In this document: positions 11,230 to 22,474 of the stretch, one piece after another
How the letters are laid out: every line of letters begins with the position of its first letter
How positions within the stretch are numbered: the stretch's first letter is position 1
DNA from: Hanleya hanleyi
Taxonomy: Eukaryota > Mollusca > Polyplacophora > Lepidopleurida > Hanleyidae
NCBI GenBank assembly: GCA_036873755.1
Contig: JAVTVY010037249.1
Location: 62,001-126,000 of the forward strand
Length of the DNA stretch: 64,000 nucleotides
Reading direction: 5' to 3'
Made by a program: the position numbers and the translations under genes
The notes under the pieces: model-generated
Told to the model about the DNA's origin: nothing
The model's input: only the letters and a program-made list of their open reading frames with translations
Databases searched by the model: none

Positions 11230-12564
11230 AAAAGACGGTTTAATAATCTCGTTTGTCAACTTTGTCAATTATGGGTAAGCCTATGAAAGAGACCAGTTGT
11301 GGACTCCGTGCGACTGCTTTCTTGACATGAAAGTCTTTTGGCCTATGTATGTTTCTCCAAGAAATTCCCCAAGCATTAATAGGACCACAAATGATGTCCT
11401 ATTTTGTGTTTTTTCTTCCTCAAAATATCCAGTTGTGAACACAAAAAATACTGGTACATGCCTATGTGGACATGATATATAGCAAGATGATATAATTTGT
11501 TATCCCTCGGCCAATTTTGTCCTTCGGATATTGTCGGCATCAAGTACATCCATCCGTAACATCTGCAGAATCGAGTTTAGTACAGCACCCAAACTTTGAA
11601 ACTTTATCTAGTTGTCATCTCGACACCATATTGTATGCAATTTTTTTCAGCTTTTCGGACGAACACTTAACAAAAAGTTTTTGACTTTCCGCAGAGAAAA
11701 TTCCTCATTTCCTTACCATTTCCGCACGGTGTTCACGTATTTATTATACATGATCTGTGAAATTTCCGAAATGTGCATTTTAAAATGTTTACAGTGAGGC
11801 AATGAAATATGGTGAACCCTGAAGGGATGCGTGCTGCAATCAGATATACAGGAAAATTGTAGAATCTGTGAAAGCTTTCTGGCCCAAACCGAATCATTCA
11901 AAAGATGAGTAAATTGATATACTCTTACATCAAAATGCTAGTAAGATACTTATTTAGTTTTCAACTATATATTCCAGATAATCCGTAGCCATACTTAACA
12001 TTCATGGCCATTAAATCTACAAGCTGGAGCTTTTGGTCAAGAAAGCAGTTTTGCAATGCCTTTCATTATAACCTATGCTATATATTGACGTGATTTTCAT
12101 TGCCTTGATATCTCTATGAAATTTTATCCCGACCTTCTTAATTCTGACCAGGCCTGTACATCATGGTGCTTAAAAAGTTGTTCCTTGCCTTAACACAATT
12201 AGCAGTCAATAATGACTGATTCGGGGCTATTATTTTGCTAGATTCTGCAATCTCACTGATAAATGTCAACTGATATCTTCGTTTGTAATTCATGGAATTT
12301 TCGTGGGTTTGGCATCCAGTAGCGTCTGTTGTTGTGAACTGACACACTATGTTATGCCAAGCATATGATTTGACTACCTCAACAAGCCATAATTATTCTA
12401 GTGTTTGCAGTTACTAGAGCTATGTGTATTTACAGAAAACTACTGAATAAAAAATTATTAATAAAAAACAATGCTGATCAATATACCTACAATCATTATC
12501 TGCAATTTTAATTCGTATGGTTACGCAACCCTCGTATCTTCGTGTATGTCATACTGATATTCAT

Positions 12565-13398
12565 GAGTCCGGAACAATTGCCCTTCCGGTCATTTGCCCA
12601 AGCTGACAATTGCCCTTAGGCTATTTGCCCTTCCGGTCATTTGCCCAAGCTGACAATTGCCCTTAGGCTATTTGCCCTTCCGGTCATTTGCCCAACCCAT
12701 TTTTCCCCCCAAGCGGGCATTTGCCCAACTCTGCAAATACTTGTGAGGGGACTTTAATTTTAACTGCAATTTATAATGGAGATGAATGAAGATGCAAGAA
12801 CAAAGTCTTTCTGTCCAATGTTTTATTGTAATCTTTGCAAGCCTCATAAGCTTTTCTTTCTATTTCAGCACTAATAGTCGCACAAAGAACAGTTCTATTT
12901 AAGAACTAAAAGACAACATTCTACAAGTACGAATATGGTACATAACATTCATTTGGGGAAGGGGCTTTGAGATTATAACTTCAAAGCTCCATATGACAGT
13001 GAAAGCCAGCATGTGTGCCAGTCAGTGGACATGGATCAAACAAAAGATTAAAGGGGACTGTCCACTAACCATCCATTAATTACCTTTCCAAATGAACAAA
13101 AATTATAAGTTATCCTTTAATTTCTCTCGTTTTCAAAATCATAAGCTTACTTCAATCATACATTTGAATCAACCACGATAAATAATAAATATAGACTGAA
13201 AATCAGTTAATTTATCTAGATATTTTAGCATTACACAAACATTACCTCATTTATTGTTCACAAAATAAGTATTTGGAAAAAGTTGGGCAAATATCCGCTT
13301 GGGGGGGAAATGAGTTGTGCAAATGTCAGGGTGGGCAAATAGCCAAAGGGCAATTGTCAGGTTCGGCAAATAACCGGAAGGGCAATTGTCTGTACACC
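12565..13398. mobile_element. Mutator-like foldback element, 9-bp target duplication
   Basis: An 834-bp element flanked by the exact 9-bp direct repeat GATATTCAT (12556-12564 and 13399-13407). The same site is uninterrupted in the sister blocks near 21380 and 50430, which show the pre-insertion state. The arms are long inverted repeats built from TTTGCCC and AATTGCCC words. The left arm contains an internal duplication of about 54 bp, so the arms are unequal. No transposase is present. A 9-bp target duplication with long GC-biased arms fits a Mutator-like family. Confidence 0.85.
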
Positions 13399-13769
13399 GA
13401 TATTCATATTTTCCCTAATCATTAGCGTGATACAGCAGTTAAGGCTGACAAGGGAATACTTGTATTGTTCCGGATGCTTAGGGGACATTTTTTATATCGG
13501 CTTCTTCATTGCATAATTTAACGAATTACGGCAAATATTAGCCGTCCCTCCTCAAGATTGGGGATTCAAGCAGCCTTTTGTCAGGTACACGAGATCGAAC
13601 AGTCAGATGCCTATGTCGTTATAATTGTGCAAGAGCTGGAATCAGACGTCATCAGTCCGCTCAAGTGTTATCATACATCATGTCAGTGGCATAGTTTGGA
13701 TCAAACACTGTACATCAGAAAGCTGTTATCTAGTCTCGTGGCATCAAAAACTTTCATGTCAAGAAAGCA

Positions 13770-14258
13770 GTTTCCCGGAGTCTACAACTGGTCTCTTACA
13801 TAGGCCTACACGATGGGACGAACTGGATGTAATGTTCTTAGTCGACGTTTTCTAACCTGGTTCGCTGGAATAATGTGACGCTCATTATGTGCTGATAGTG
13901 ATCTGTCGTACAACATAACTGAGCTAAAAAAAACCTGATAGCTGTTGGAAACTACCAGACCGAGTGCAGTTGTTGTTATCAAGACGGACAAAGATGATGC
14001 ATCCTGAAAAACTTTCATGTCCAGAAAGCAGTCGCCAGGAGTCTACAACTGGTCTCTTAAATCGACCTACACCATGGGACGAACTGGAGGTAATGTTCTT
14101 TGTCCGAGTTTTCTTATCTGGCTCGTTGGAATAATGTGACCCACACTATGTGCTGATTGTGATCTGTCGTACAACATAACTGAGCTAAAAAAAACCCTGA
14201 AAGCTGTTGAAAGCTACCAAACCGAGTGCAGTTGTTGTTATCAAGACGGACAAAGATG
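13770..14258 (+). repeat. Iterated 5' leader of GPCR1, two copies
   Basis: Two tandem copies of a leader module (about 13770-14010 and 14011-14258). Each contains the conserved ATAGGCCTACACGATGG start, CTGGCTCG-TGGAATAATGTG, TGTGCTGATAGTGATCTGTC and GTCGTACAACATAACTGAGC. The first copy ends with the receptor's own start context (GATGATGCATCCT) joined to the beginning of the next module instead of to the receptor. The same hybrid joint exists in front of GPCR4, so the duplication predates the split of copies 1 and 4. Confidence 0.75.
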
Positions 14259-15173
14259 ATGCATTCTTGTAACATGACATCGAACATAACTGGTACTAAA
14301 CCGACCACCACTCGCGACAGATTCCAAATGGCGTACTTCTCAGTTGCCCTTTTCTTCTCTCTTGTTGGAAATAGCTTGGTTATTTTCACAATTTATAAAC
14401 GATACCGCCTTCATACAATATCCTATTATTTCATCTGTAATCTCGCCATAAAAGACTTTGCTGCTGCAGTTAATTTCGCTATATCGGTGCCGGCGACCGC
14501 CTATACTGGAACATGGTTATACGGAGATTCGGTATGCATAATAGTCGGATACCTGCACACCTGTTTCTATTCGACAGAATCACTGCTACTGACGGGCATG
14601 AGTCTGGAGAGATACTACAAATGCCTCAAACCACTACATTATACACTGAATGTTACTGGAAGAAAGTTCAAATTCTTCGTCGCTTTCATTTGGCTAGTAC
14701 CGGCTATCTGCACCGCTTTGCCATTATTCCTGAACCAACCATATATTACATATGTGCCAAACATAAAGACTTGTCATACAAACATTGCACCCGGATCAGC
14801 CGGCGCAGTTTATATAATCGTTTACGATATAGTACTGTTTGCCGTCTCTTCAGGAACAATGCTCTTCTCATATGGAAAGTTATATTGTCTGGCGAGGCAA
14901 ACAAGAAATCAAACTTTGACAGCTGTTCCGGGGTGGGCACAACCGACTACATGCAGACGAAATAACACTAATCACAGAGCAACTGTCACGGTACTTCTTG
15001 TCACTGGGGTTTATCATGTTTGTTGGCTGCCCTTCGCTATTACTCAAGTGTTACGTCTAGTTGTAGATAATCGCGACTCCGTTACCTTTGGAGTGTTGTT
15101 GAGATGTGAGAAAGCGGCTTCGTTTATATTTATCATTCCTTTGCTCTCGAATCCATTGATTTACGGGATTTAA
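14259..15173 (+). pseudogene. GPCR1, class A receptor truncated after TM7
   Basis: Alpha-subtype receptor, seven-transmembrane, apparently without introns. The start chosen is the second of two adjacent ATGs (14256 and 14259), which aligns with the other copies. Seen in order: two N-glycosylation sites, GN in TM1, LAIKD in TM2, a Cys before TM3 and ERY at its end, Trp in TM4, an ECL2 Cys, CWLP in TM6 and NPLIY in TM7. A TAT-to-TAA change at 15171 ends the protein two residues after NPLIY. This removes helix 8 and the Cys-containing tail (21 codons that remain readable to the old stop at 15237). Everything upstream is intact, so this is a recent null or a tailless receptor; loss of function is more likely. 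Confidence 0.8.
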
Positions 15174-15361
15174 ACTAAGACGTTCAGGGAAGAGACACGC
15201 AAGTGTTTTCAAAAGTTGTGGCGCTGTTGTTCAAAATAAACACATTTCTCGGCATATCAGTACAATAATCTGAAGAATTGAATTGATCAACTTGATATCA
15301 CTGCGAACCATATACTCGGTTTGGCAGCATATTATTGGAATTTTTAAATACAGTGGAGTCG

Positions 15362-15568
15362 ATGGTACAAGCCATTGTCTTGAGTGTAAAGAACTGGTGG
15401 TGCATGATGCTCGCATTGGCAGTTTACGAGCTGCAAGCCATTGTCTTGAGTGTAAACCACTCGTGGTGCATGATGCTCGCATTGACAGTTTACGAGCTGC
15501 AACACACGCTCATATACCAGCTTGCCTCACAACGTCCTTTACGATCCTTGGTTCATACCGCCAAATAG
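15362..15568 (+). CDS. Short ORF downstream of GPCR1
   Basis: ATG at 15362 in a context shared by all blocks. The frame reads (M)VQAIVLSV, then a WCMMLAL-VYELQ repeat and HTLIYQLAS. A 66-bp direct duplication (units from 15371 and 15437) keeps the frame. Equivalent frames follow GPCR2, 3, 4 and 5. It is mildly hydrophobic, has no known domain and could be non-coding; a second frame is also open across the same DNA. Confidence 0.25.
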   Translation: MVQAIVLSVKNWWCMMLALAVYELQAIVLSVNHSWCMMLALTVYELQHTLIYQLASQRPLRSLVHTAK

Positions 15569-16499
15569 TCGCCCATTGGATACGGGGGTGGGGGGGGGGG
15601 GAGCGCTTTGAACATACATACAATTACCGAAGACCAATTGTGATTCATTTCATAAACGGCATTTTGGATATTGTCTACCTCAGCGTTCGGACTCAAAGGG
15701 ATAGTCCAGAATTGGATTTATTGTTGTTTATTTCATATGTCGGGAATTTCATAACAAATTTATTTTGTGCTTCAAACCGTCTTCAATGTTGTGTCAAATG
15801 TCACTGGAGGGCGGCGGACTTCAATCGATATCGGCGCCAGGCTGGCGGCCTCACTCCGTACAAGGAACGTTTAGCCCATTTCAAATCCAGACTGTGGATC
15901 TATCAGTTCGTATTTTTTATATGCAGTATCACGTGTCAAGCTATCAACTGGAAATTTTCTCTTTTCACAATGTAGTATTTATTTATTGTAAGAAAGCACC
16001 TAAAGAATTTTTCTTATCAAGTACAGTTTAATTTTAATTGTTTTTTTTCATGAAACAAACGCAATGACGTGACCTACATCATCCAAATTAGGTTGGAAGG
16101 TCACAAATTCAAAATTTGATTGATTGAAAAAAATGTCCATGTGACGTTTGGTAAATAATAAGGAACAAGCTTTGAATGGGTATCTTTTAATATTTCCTCC
16201 ATATTCACGATATAGGTGCACAGAAAAGAGAACGAAAATAGGTCAAAACCCAATTACTTTGTGTTCTTCAATTAACCAACACTGGTTTAAACTTGGTTCA
16301 CTAAGGGCGAAAATGTATTTGATTTTTTTCAAAATCTGCACTGGTTCTACATATGTTTAACGGTTCCGTGGCTGCAACAGAATATGACTAACGCGAGGTC
16401 TTTCCAGCCCACGGTGAATTGACACTATGTGGTTTTGGCATGGCACTGGTTTACAGCATTACAAGAAAAGGGTCACAAACAAAATGATCTACGCTCAAT
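15569..16499. other. 3' flank of block A
   Basis: Non-coding DNA shared with the other blocks. It includes a poly-G run near 15590-15601, the TTTGATTGATTGAAAAA motif near 16115, and AT-rich tails. Overlapping frames at 15283-15975 and 15765-16031 are products of low stop density and are not conserved in sister blocks. Confidence 0.5.
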
Positions 16500-16513
16500 C
16501 TCTTTAGTGACTT
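16500..16513. repeat. Left target-site duplication of LINE-2
   Basis: CTCTTTAGTGACTT, identical to 19451-19464. The uninterrupted site exists in the sister block near 48447-48460. Confidence 0.9.
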
Positions 16514-16855
16514 TTTTTTTTTTTTTCTTTTTTATTCTTTCAAAATATATATACATAATCTGCATTCTCAATAGTAATATACATATTATACAGATATAAA
16601 CCCTTTGTCACTCTCATTGTAGCAGTCCTCTCCCTTTTATGTTATCCCTTTTTCTATTCACAAATATCCATATTTCCCATTTGCTTCACCAGTCAGAAAA
16701 ATACTCTAGGAAAAAGTACAACCCAATTGACACACCACGCATTTCCCAACTGTATCCAAAGTGGTCCCACAAGAAACCAGCTTGGTGACACTTGGCTCAA
16801 CATCAATATACTTATAAACTTAATTGTTTGATGCTGATAGTCCTTTAGAAGCAAT

Positions 16856-17656
16856 TTATTTTTCATTTTGTCGAAAGGATTTAAAGAAATCTTCGAACAG
16901 TATCCATTTTTTCTTGTACTTCGTAACATTCCCCGAAAGTTTGGCTGCAAAATATTCAATGTAGTAGTATTTGTATATGATGTTCAGTAAAGCTTTCCAG
17001 CTGAGAGTTCCCAGATCAAACTTAGTTGCATAAATATATTTTTTGGTTATCAACATCAAGGCATTAAGGCAATTTTGATTTCGTTCCCAGCCCAAGATTA
17101 TTTTTTCCTTCGATATTTCACCCCTCATTCCCACTGTATCCTTTAGCCAGGTTTCTAGACATTTCCACAGCTTTTTGGCTTCTGAACATTCCCAAAATAA
17201 ATGCTCCAGTGTTTCCGTTTCCTTTTTACAGTGATCACATACTTTAGTTTCCGTCAAACCAATTTTATATAAGAATGAATTTGTGGGAATGATTCTATGT
17301 AGGAGTCTATACTGCAGATCTCGTAGTTTGGTGTCAACTGTACAACGGAAAGATCTGCAGTATACACTATTCCAATCTATCTGGTTTTTAAGATTCAAAG
17401 AGGATTCCCATCTATCAGCTGATATTGGTATGATGGAATCATTATAATCAATTACATCATAATAGCGTCTACAACCCGTTTCCTGTCCTGACAAAATACG
17501 TTGACATTTTGTTATCCCAGGTGATGTCTGGTGTACTTCCTTGAAATTTGAGTGAAGCGTTTTAGACCAGAGAGTAGGTACGTTTTTAGTTAGCCTAATA
17601 TAGTCTAAGAAATTTCCACTCGTTTTATATTTGCTTCTGAAATCTTCAAATTTCAT
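16856..17656 (-). pseudogene. LINE-2 ORF2 C-terminal segment with Cys/His cluster
   Basis: A 266-codon open segment. It contains TKLRDLQYRLLHRIIPTN, then CDHCKKETETLEHLFWEC, a Cys-x2-Cys...His...Cys arrangement typical of the zinc-finger-like C-terminal domain of L1-clade ORF2 proteins. It ends with KKKWILFEDFF-type residues. Separated from the upstream part by a frame interruption near 17660-17800. It is collinear with 6004-6960 of LINE-1. Confidence 0.8.
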
Positions 17657-17790
17657 TATGTTACCGTTTATATCGACTATATCTCTGATGTATCTAATTT
17701 TATCTTCATACCATTTTGCGACGAAAAACGAAGAATGATTTGAATTTGTGTTGTACCATAGCGGTTCATTATATATGTCCTCGGCAGATT

Positions 17791-19450
17791 CTATTTTATT
17801 TTTTTACCAAAAATATACCAGGCTTTGAAAGTGTCTTTCCAAAAAGGGTTTTTAGTTTTGTTAGACAATATTCTCATATATTCGCCACCAACACTGCATA
17901 TTTTTTGTATAATTATATCATCCATTATTGTTTGCCATTTTTGTCGTTGAAAGATCATTCGTCTTAACCAAGATACTTTTAGAGAGTGGATGAAGTTGAC
18001 AAGGTTAATCATCCTTAGACCGCCCTTTTTGTAATCTTGCGTAATCACTGTTCTTTTTATTCGATCGTTGCCGCCATTCCATATAAAATTGAAAAGAATT
18101 CTATTAATTTCTTTAATGACATCATATGGGGGATTTGGCAGGGCAAGGAACAGGTGTATCAGCTTTGACAAAGCCATTGTTTTGATAACTGTAACTTTCC
18201 CTAATAGAGTCAGATTTCTCATTTTGCATTTACTAAGTTTTAAGATCCTCAAGTTTTCGCAGATAATTTATTTTCCAAATACCTTGTAAGTCTGCTGTGG
18301 AAAAATGTATTCCAAGCAATATGAAATTATTTACCCAGTCCAGCTTAATATGTTCACATATTTTGGTGTCGGAGCCCGTCCGCGACCCGATCCAGACTGC
18401 GGATGTCTTTTCTATATTTATTTTCAGGCCTGACAATTTATAAAATAAATCAAGACAATTTAAGGCCTCTTTTAAGGATTCCTCTGATCCATCGAGTATT
18501 ATTTGAGTATCATCTGCATATAGGCTAATTTTGAATTCCGTATCATTTATTTTAATCCCCTTTATTTTAGTATTTGTCCGTATCATCGTTCCCAATATTT
18601 CTGCACAAAGCAGAAACAGGTATGGAGATACTGGGTCGCCTTGTCTACATCCTCTGCTTATATCGAAGAAGGATGAGAGATGGCCGTTTTGAATAACACA
18701 GGTCTGAGTTTTGAAGTACAGTAGCCTAATCCATTTTTGCATTTTCTCTCCAAAGTTGAAGGCTTTTATTACTTTTTCAAGAAATGACCACGAGATAGAG
18801 TCAAACGCTTTTTCAAAATCTACCAACAAAAGTAAACCAGGTATGCATTTATCCTTTGTTGCAAACATAATGTCATAGATAAGACGGATATTCTCACCGA
18901 TATATCTGCCTGGTATGAACCCCTTTTGGTCCTCGGCTATCAACTGATCTAGTACTGACTTCAACCGATTGGCAATACATACAGAGGCTAATTTGTAGCT
19001 TAGATTTAGAAGAGTGATAGGTCTCCAGTTTTTAATAAAATTTCTAGTTTTATTTGGCTTAGGGAGACAAGTTATAACACCTTGGCGCTGAGTAATAGAT
19101 AACTCTCCGTTTTTGAATCCATCATTAATCGATCTAAGCACAAACCCCCCTATTTTATTCCAGAACACCTTATAAAACTCGGCTGAGTATCCGTCAAGAC
19201 CAGGGCTTTTTCCGTTTTTCATGTTTTTTAATGATGCTGTCAATTCACTGTATGTCAATTCTCCTTCTAGTTTTTCTCATTCTCTTTCACTTAATTTGTT
19301 AAAATTCAAAGAAGCCAGAAATTCTTCTGTGTTTTCATTTTCATATTCCTGCTTTGAATATAATTTTTTGTAAAAATTACGTTGTTCTTGTACGATGTCC
19401 TTTGTATTACTTATATTTTGTCCAGAATCTAAGGTTAAATTTGTTATTGC
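17791..19450 (-). pseudogene. LINE-2 reverse transcriptase region
   Basis: Two overlapping frames, 19258-18233 (341 codons) and 18252-17791 (153 codons), with a short start segment above 19277. RT motifs read in order: SPGLDGYSAEFYK (residues 18-30), a PKPNKTRNFIKNWRPITLLN segment, LLVDFEKAFDS (motif A, about 144-153), RGCRQGDPVSPYLF (about 202-215) and the active-site box YADD (codons at 18509-18520). AVWIGS and LLALPNPP follow. The L1-clade signature is strong. A frameshift near 18240 and the missing endonuclease mean it is inactive. Confidence 0.88.
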
Positions 19451-19464
19451 CTCTTTAGTGACTT
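19451..19464. repeat. Right target-site duplication of LINE-2
   Basis: CTCTTTAGTGACTT, identical to 16500-16513. Host block sequence resumes with GATAGTAATCTATATGA. Confidence 0.9.
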
Positions 19465-21659
19465 GATAGTAATCTATATGATCGATGTTTGAAAAAAAAA
19501 ACGATTTATTAATCTCGTTTGTCAACTTCGTCGATTGTCGGTACACGACATCTTACGTTTTTCCCAAGCAGTAATAGGTATTATGTCCTATCTTTTCTTT
19601 TTTCTTCTTCGAAATATCCAGTTGTGAACTAACAAATACTGCTATGTGCCTATGGGGACATCGTATATGGCAAGATGGTATAATTTGTTATCTCCCGGTC
19701 AATTTTGTTGTTGTGGTATTGTCGGCGTATTGTAAATCCGTCCGTAATATCTGCCGAACCGAGTTTAGTACACCTCCCAATCTTTGGAACTTTATCTAGT
19801 TGTCATCTCGACACCATATTTTACGCAGTTTTTCAGCTTTTCGGACGTAATTATTGTCTGATTTTGTGATACATTTTTGTCATCTACCACAATATCTACA
19901 GAATATTAAAGTTGATTTGAATAAAAATGATTATATTAAAGCATTGTTTAAAATTCACACAATCACAGCAAAAATCCAATCCTTGAGGAAAAGTTTCTGA
20001 GTGCAGAGGTTTTTGACTTTCCGCAGAGTACATTTCTCATTTCCTTACCAATTCCGCACGGTGTTTACGTATTTATTATACATGGACTGTGGAATTTTTG
20101 AAAATGTGCATTTTAAAACGTTCAGATGGGGTAATAAAATATGGTGAACCCTAAAGGGTTGTGAGCTGCAATCAGATATACAGGAAAATTGTAGATGGGA
20201 GCAATATGCAAGAGGTGGGAATATTGACGTCGTCTGGCGACTAAAAAGCAGCCATATAACTTCACAGGAAAGCTACCGTCGGCACCTCACATTCAGTGAC
20301 GAGAATACGGTGGATTCTCGGACGTAGCCTTAGTATCTCAGCCGCGGCGGACACCTCTGAAAGCTGCCTGGCCTGAATGTCCAAACCGAATGATTCATAA
20401 CACAAGACAAATTCATACACTCTTAAATAAAAATGCTAGTAAGATGCTTATTCAGATTTCAGCTATACATTCCAGATAAATCCAAAGCCATATTTAATAT
20501 TCATGGCCATTAAATCTACAAGCTGGAGCTTTTGGTCAAGAAAGCAGTTTTGCGATGCCTTTCATTATAACCTATACCGTGAATCTGGAACTGCTTGCAA
20601 TTCTTGACCACAACATTATACAGAAGGTCCAATTCAGTACAATAAATTCTCTCATATATATATTGATGTGCTTTTCTTTGCCTTGATATCTCTATAAAAT
20701 TTCCTCCTGACCCTCATAATTCTGACCAGGCCAGTACATCATGGTGCTTTAAAAGTTGTTCCATGCCTGAACAGAATTAACACCCAAGAATGACTGATTC
20801 ATGGCTATCTCACTGGTAATGTCAACTGATATTTTCTTTTGCAATTCATGGAATTCATGGGTCTGTTGCAGTGAATTGTCACACTATGCTATGCCAGGCA
20901 ACTGATTTGACTACCTGTACAAGGTATACTTATTCTAGTGTTTGTATTTACGAGAGCTATGTTTATTTACAGAAAAGTATTTTAAAACAAATAAAATATT
21001 ATTAATTAAAAAATACTGATTAAATATACTTACAATCACTATCTCCAATTCGAATGGTTTTATGATTTCATATTTTCCCTAATCATTATCGTGATAAGTA
21101 GTTAAGGTTTGTCTGACATCGGAATAATTTTACTGTTCTGGAATTCTCGGGGGAATGTTTTATATAGGTTTTTTGCTTTGCATAATTTAACGAATTACGG
21201 TAAATATTAGCCGTGCCTCCTCAAGCTTGGGGATTCGTGCAGCCTCTTGTCAGGTATATGGGCCTAGTAGCACGAGATTGGACAGTCAGAAGCCTATGTT
21301 GTTATAATTGTGCAAGAGCAGCACCAGGAATATTATTCCGTCAATGTCAACCCCCGTATCTTCGTGTTTGTCATACTGATATTCATATCTTCCCCAATCA
21401 TTAGCGTGACAAGTAGTTAAGTCTGACATGGGAATAATATTGTTCCGGAATGCTTAGGGACTGTTTTTTATATCGGCTTTGTCTTTGCATAATTTAACGA
21501 ATTCCGGCAAATATTAACCATCTTTCAAGTTTGGGGATTTTGTCATGTACCTGCGCGTAGTTGCACGAGATCGAGTAGTCAGCTGCCTATGCTGTTATTG
21601 TTGTGCAAGAGCACTAGAACCATGTACTTTATTCCAAAAATGATCAGCTGAAATCAGGC

Positions 21660-22474
21660 GTAACGTGTCCGCTCAAGAGTTATCATGCACCACGTCAGTG
21701 GCATGGTTTGGATCAAAACCTGTACGTCAGAAAGCTGTTATGTAGTCTCATCCAAAACACTTTCCTGTCAAGAATGCAGTCGCCCGGAGTCTACAAATTG
21801 TCTCTTATATAGGCCTACACGATGGGACGAACTTGAGATAATGTTTTTAGTCAAAGTTTTCTTACCTGGCTCGCTGGAATAATGTGGCCGTCATTATGTG
21901 CTGATAGTGATCTGTCGTACAACACACCTGAGTTAAAAAAAACCCTGAAAGCTGTTAAAACTACCAGACTAATGTCTTTTTCCTTTGAATAATTTACCGA
22001 GTTACCGCACCGCAAATATTAGCCGTCCCACAAGCTTTGGGATTCGAAAGGTAGAACGAACATATTTTTTCAGCCTTTTGTCAGGTACACGCGCGTAGTT
22101 GCACGAGATCGAACAGTCAGCTGCTTATGCGCTTCGAATCAGATGTAACCAGGTCGCTCAAGAGTTATCATAAATCATGTCGGTGGCATGGTTTTCTTCA
22201 GATTAGAAAGCTGTTGTCTAGTCTCGTCATAAAAAATCTTTGAAAGCAGTCGCCCGGAGTCTACATCTGGTCTCTTACATAGGCCTACACGATGGGACGA
22301 ACTGGAGGTTATGCTCTTAGTCGAAGTTTTCTAACCTGGCTCGCTGGAATAATGTGACACGTCATTATGTGCTGATAGTGATCTGTCGTACAACATAACT
22401 GAGCTAAAAATCCTGAAAGCTGTTGGAAACTGCCAGACTGAGTTCTGTTGTTGTTATGAAGACGGACTAAGATC
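21660..22474 (+). repeat. Iterated 5' leader of GPCR2, two diverged copies
   Basis: Copies at about 21680-21980 and 22130-22474. Both have the ATAGGCCTACACGATGGGACGA core, the TGTGCTGATAGTGATCTGTC stretch and the CTGAAAGCTGTT end. Between them a TTTACCGAGTTACCGC segment restarts the module's 5' part. The arrangement is shared with the leader of GPCR5. Confidence 0.7.

Larger units (their letters stand above)
11230..16513 (+). repeat. Receptor block A, segmental duplication unit
   Basis: First of the duplicated blocks. The 5' part (from AATAATCTCGTTTGTC near 11245) recurs near 19500, 40940 and 48500. The 3' part (15240-16513) recurs near 23450, 34290, 44500 and 52540. The unit consists of a long non-coding 5' region, an iterated leader, the receptor gene, a short downstream ORF and an AT-rich 3' tail. 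After removing the inserted foldback and LINE, its length is about 4.5 kb. Confidence 0.85.
16514..19450 (-). mobile_element. L1/Tx1-like LINE, 5'-truncated, with 14-bp TSD
   Basis: Minus-strand non-LTR retrotransposon of about 2.9 kb. Its poly-A tail appears as a T-run at 16512-16535. The flanking 14-bp direct repeats (16500-16513, 19451-19464) are exact. The empty site is preserved in the 48.4-kb block, so the insertion postdates that duplication or missed that copy. The 5' end is truncated just upstream of the RT domain. The endonuclease and ORF1 are absent, so it could not move on its own. Confidence 0.92.

Noticed and set aside
14114..14389. Minus-strand frames across the receptor 5' region (similar ones at 22309, 43281, 51396)
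   Set aside because: They cross the leader and TM1 codons on the opposite strand, vary in length between copies and have no motif.
14513..14965. A 150-codon frame overlapping the receptor in another frame, present at equal length in GPCR1, GPCR2 and GPCR4 (also 22729-23181 and 43776-44228)
   Set aside because: In GPCR5 and GPCR3 the same frame has a TAA arising from the ordinary CTT-AAA codons of the receptor, so it is not conserved; equal lengths follow from high nucleotide identity.
15590..15601. Poly-G run (and C-runs at 46231 and 47801) as possible G-quadruplex regulatory sites
   Set aside because: Single homopolymer runs that differ among block copies; more likely slippage tracts than conserved structures.
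15283..15975. A 230-codon frame downstream of GPCR1
   Set aside because: The start is not shared, the frame is shorter or broken in the other four blocks, and it overlaps the short ORF in another frame; length reflects chance plus the 66-bp duplication.
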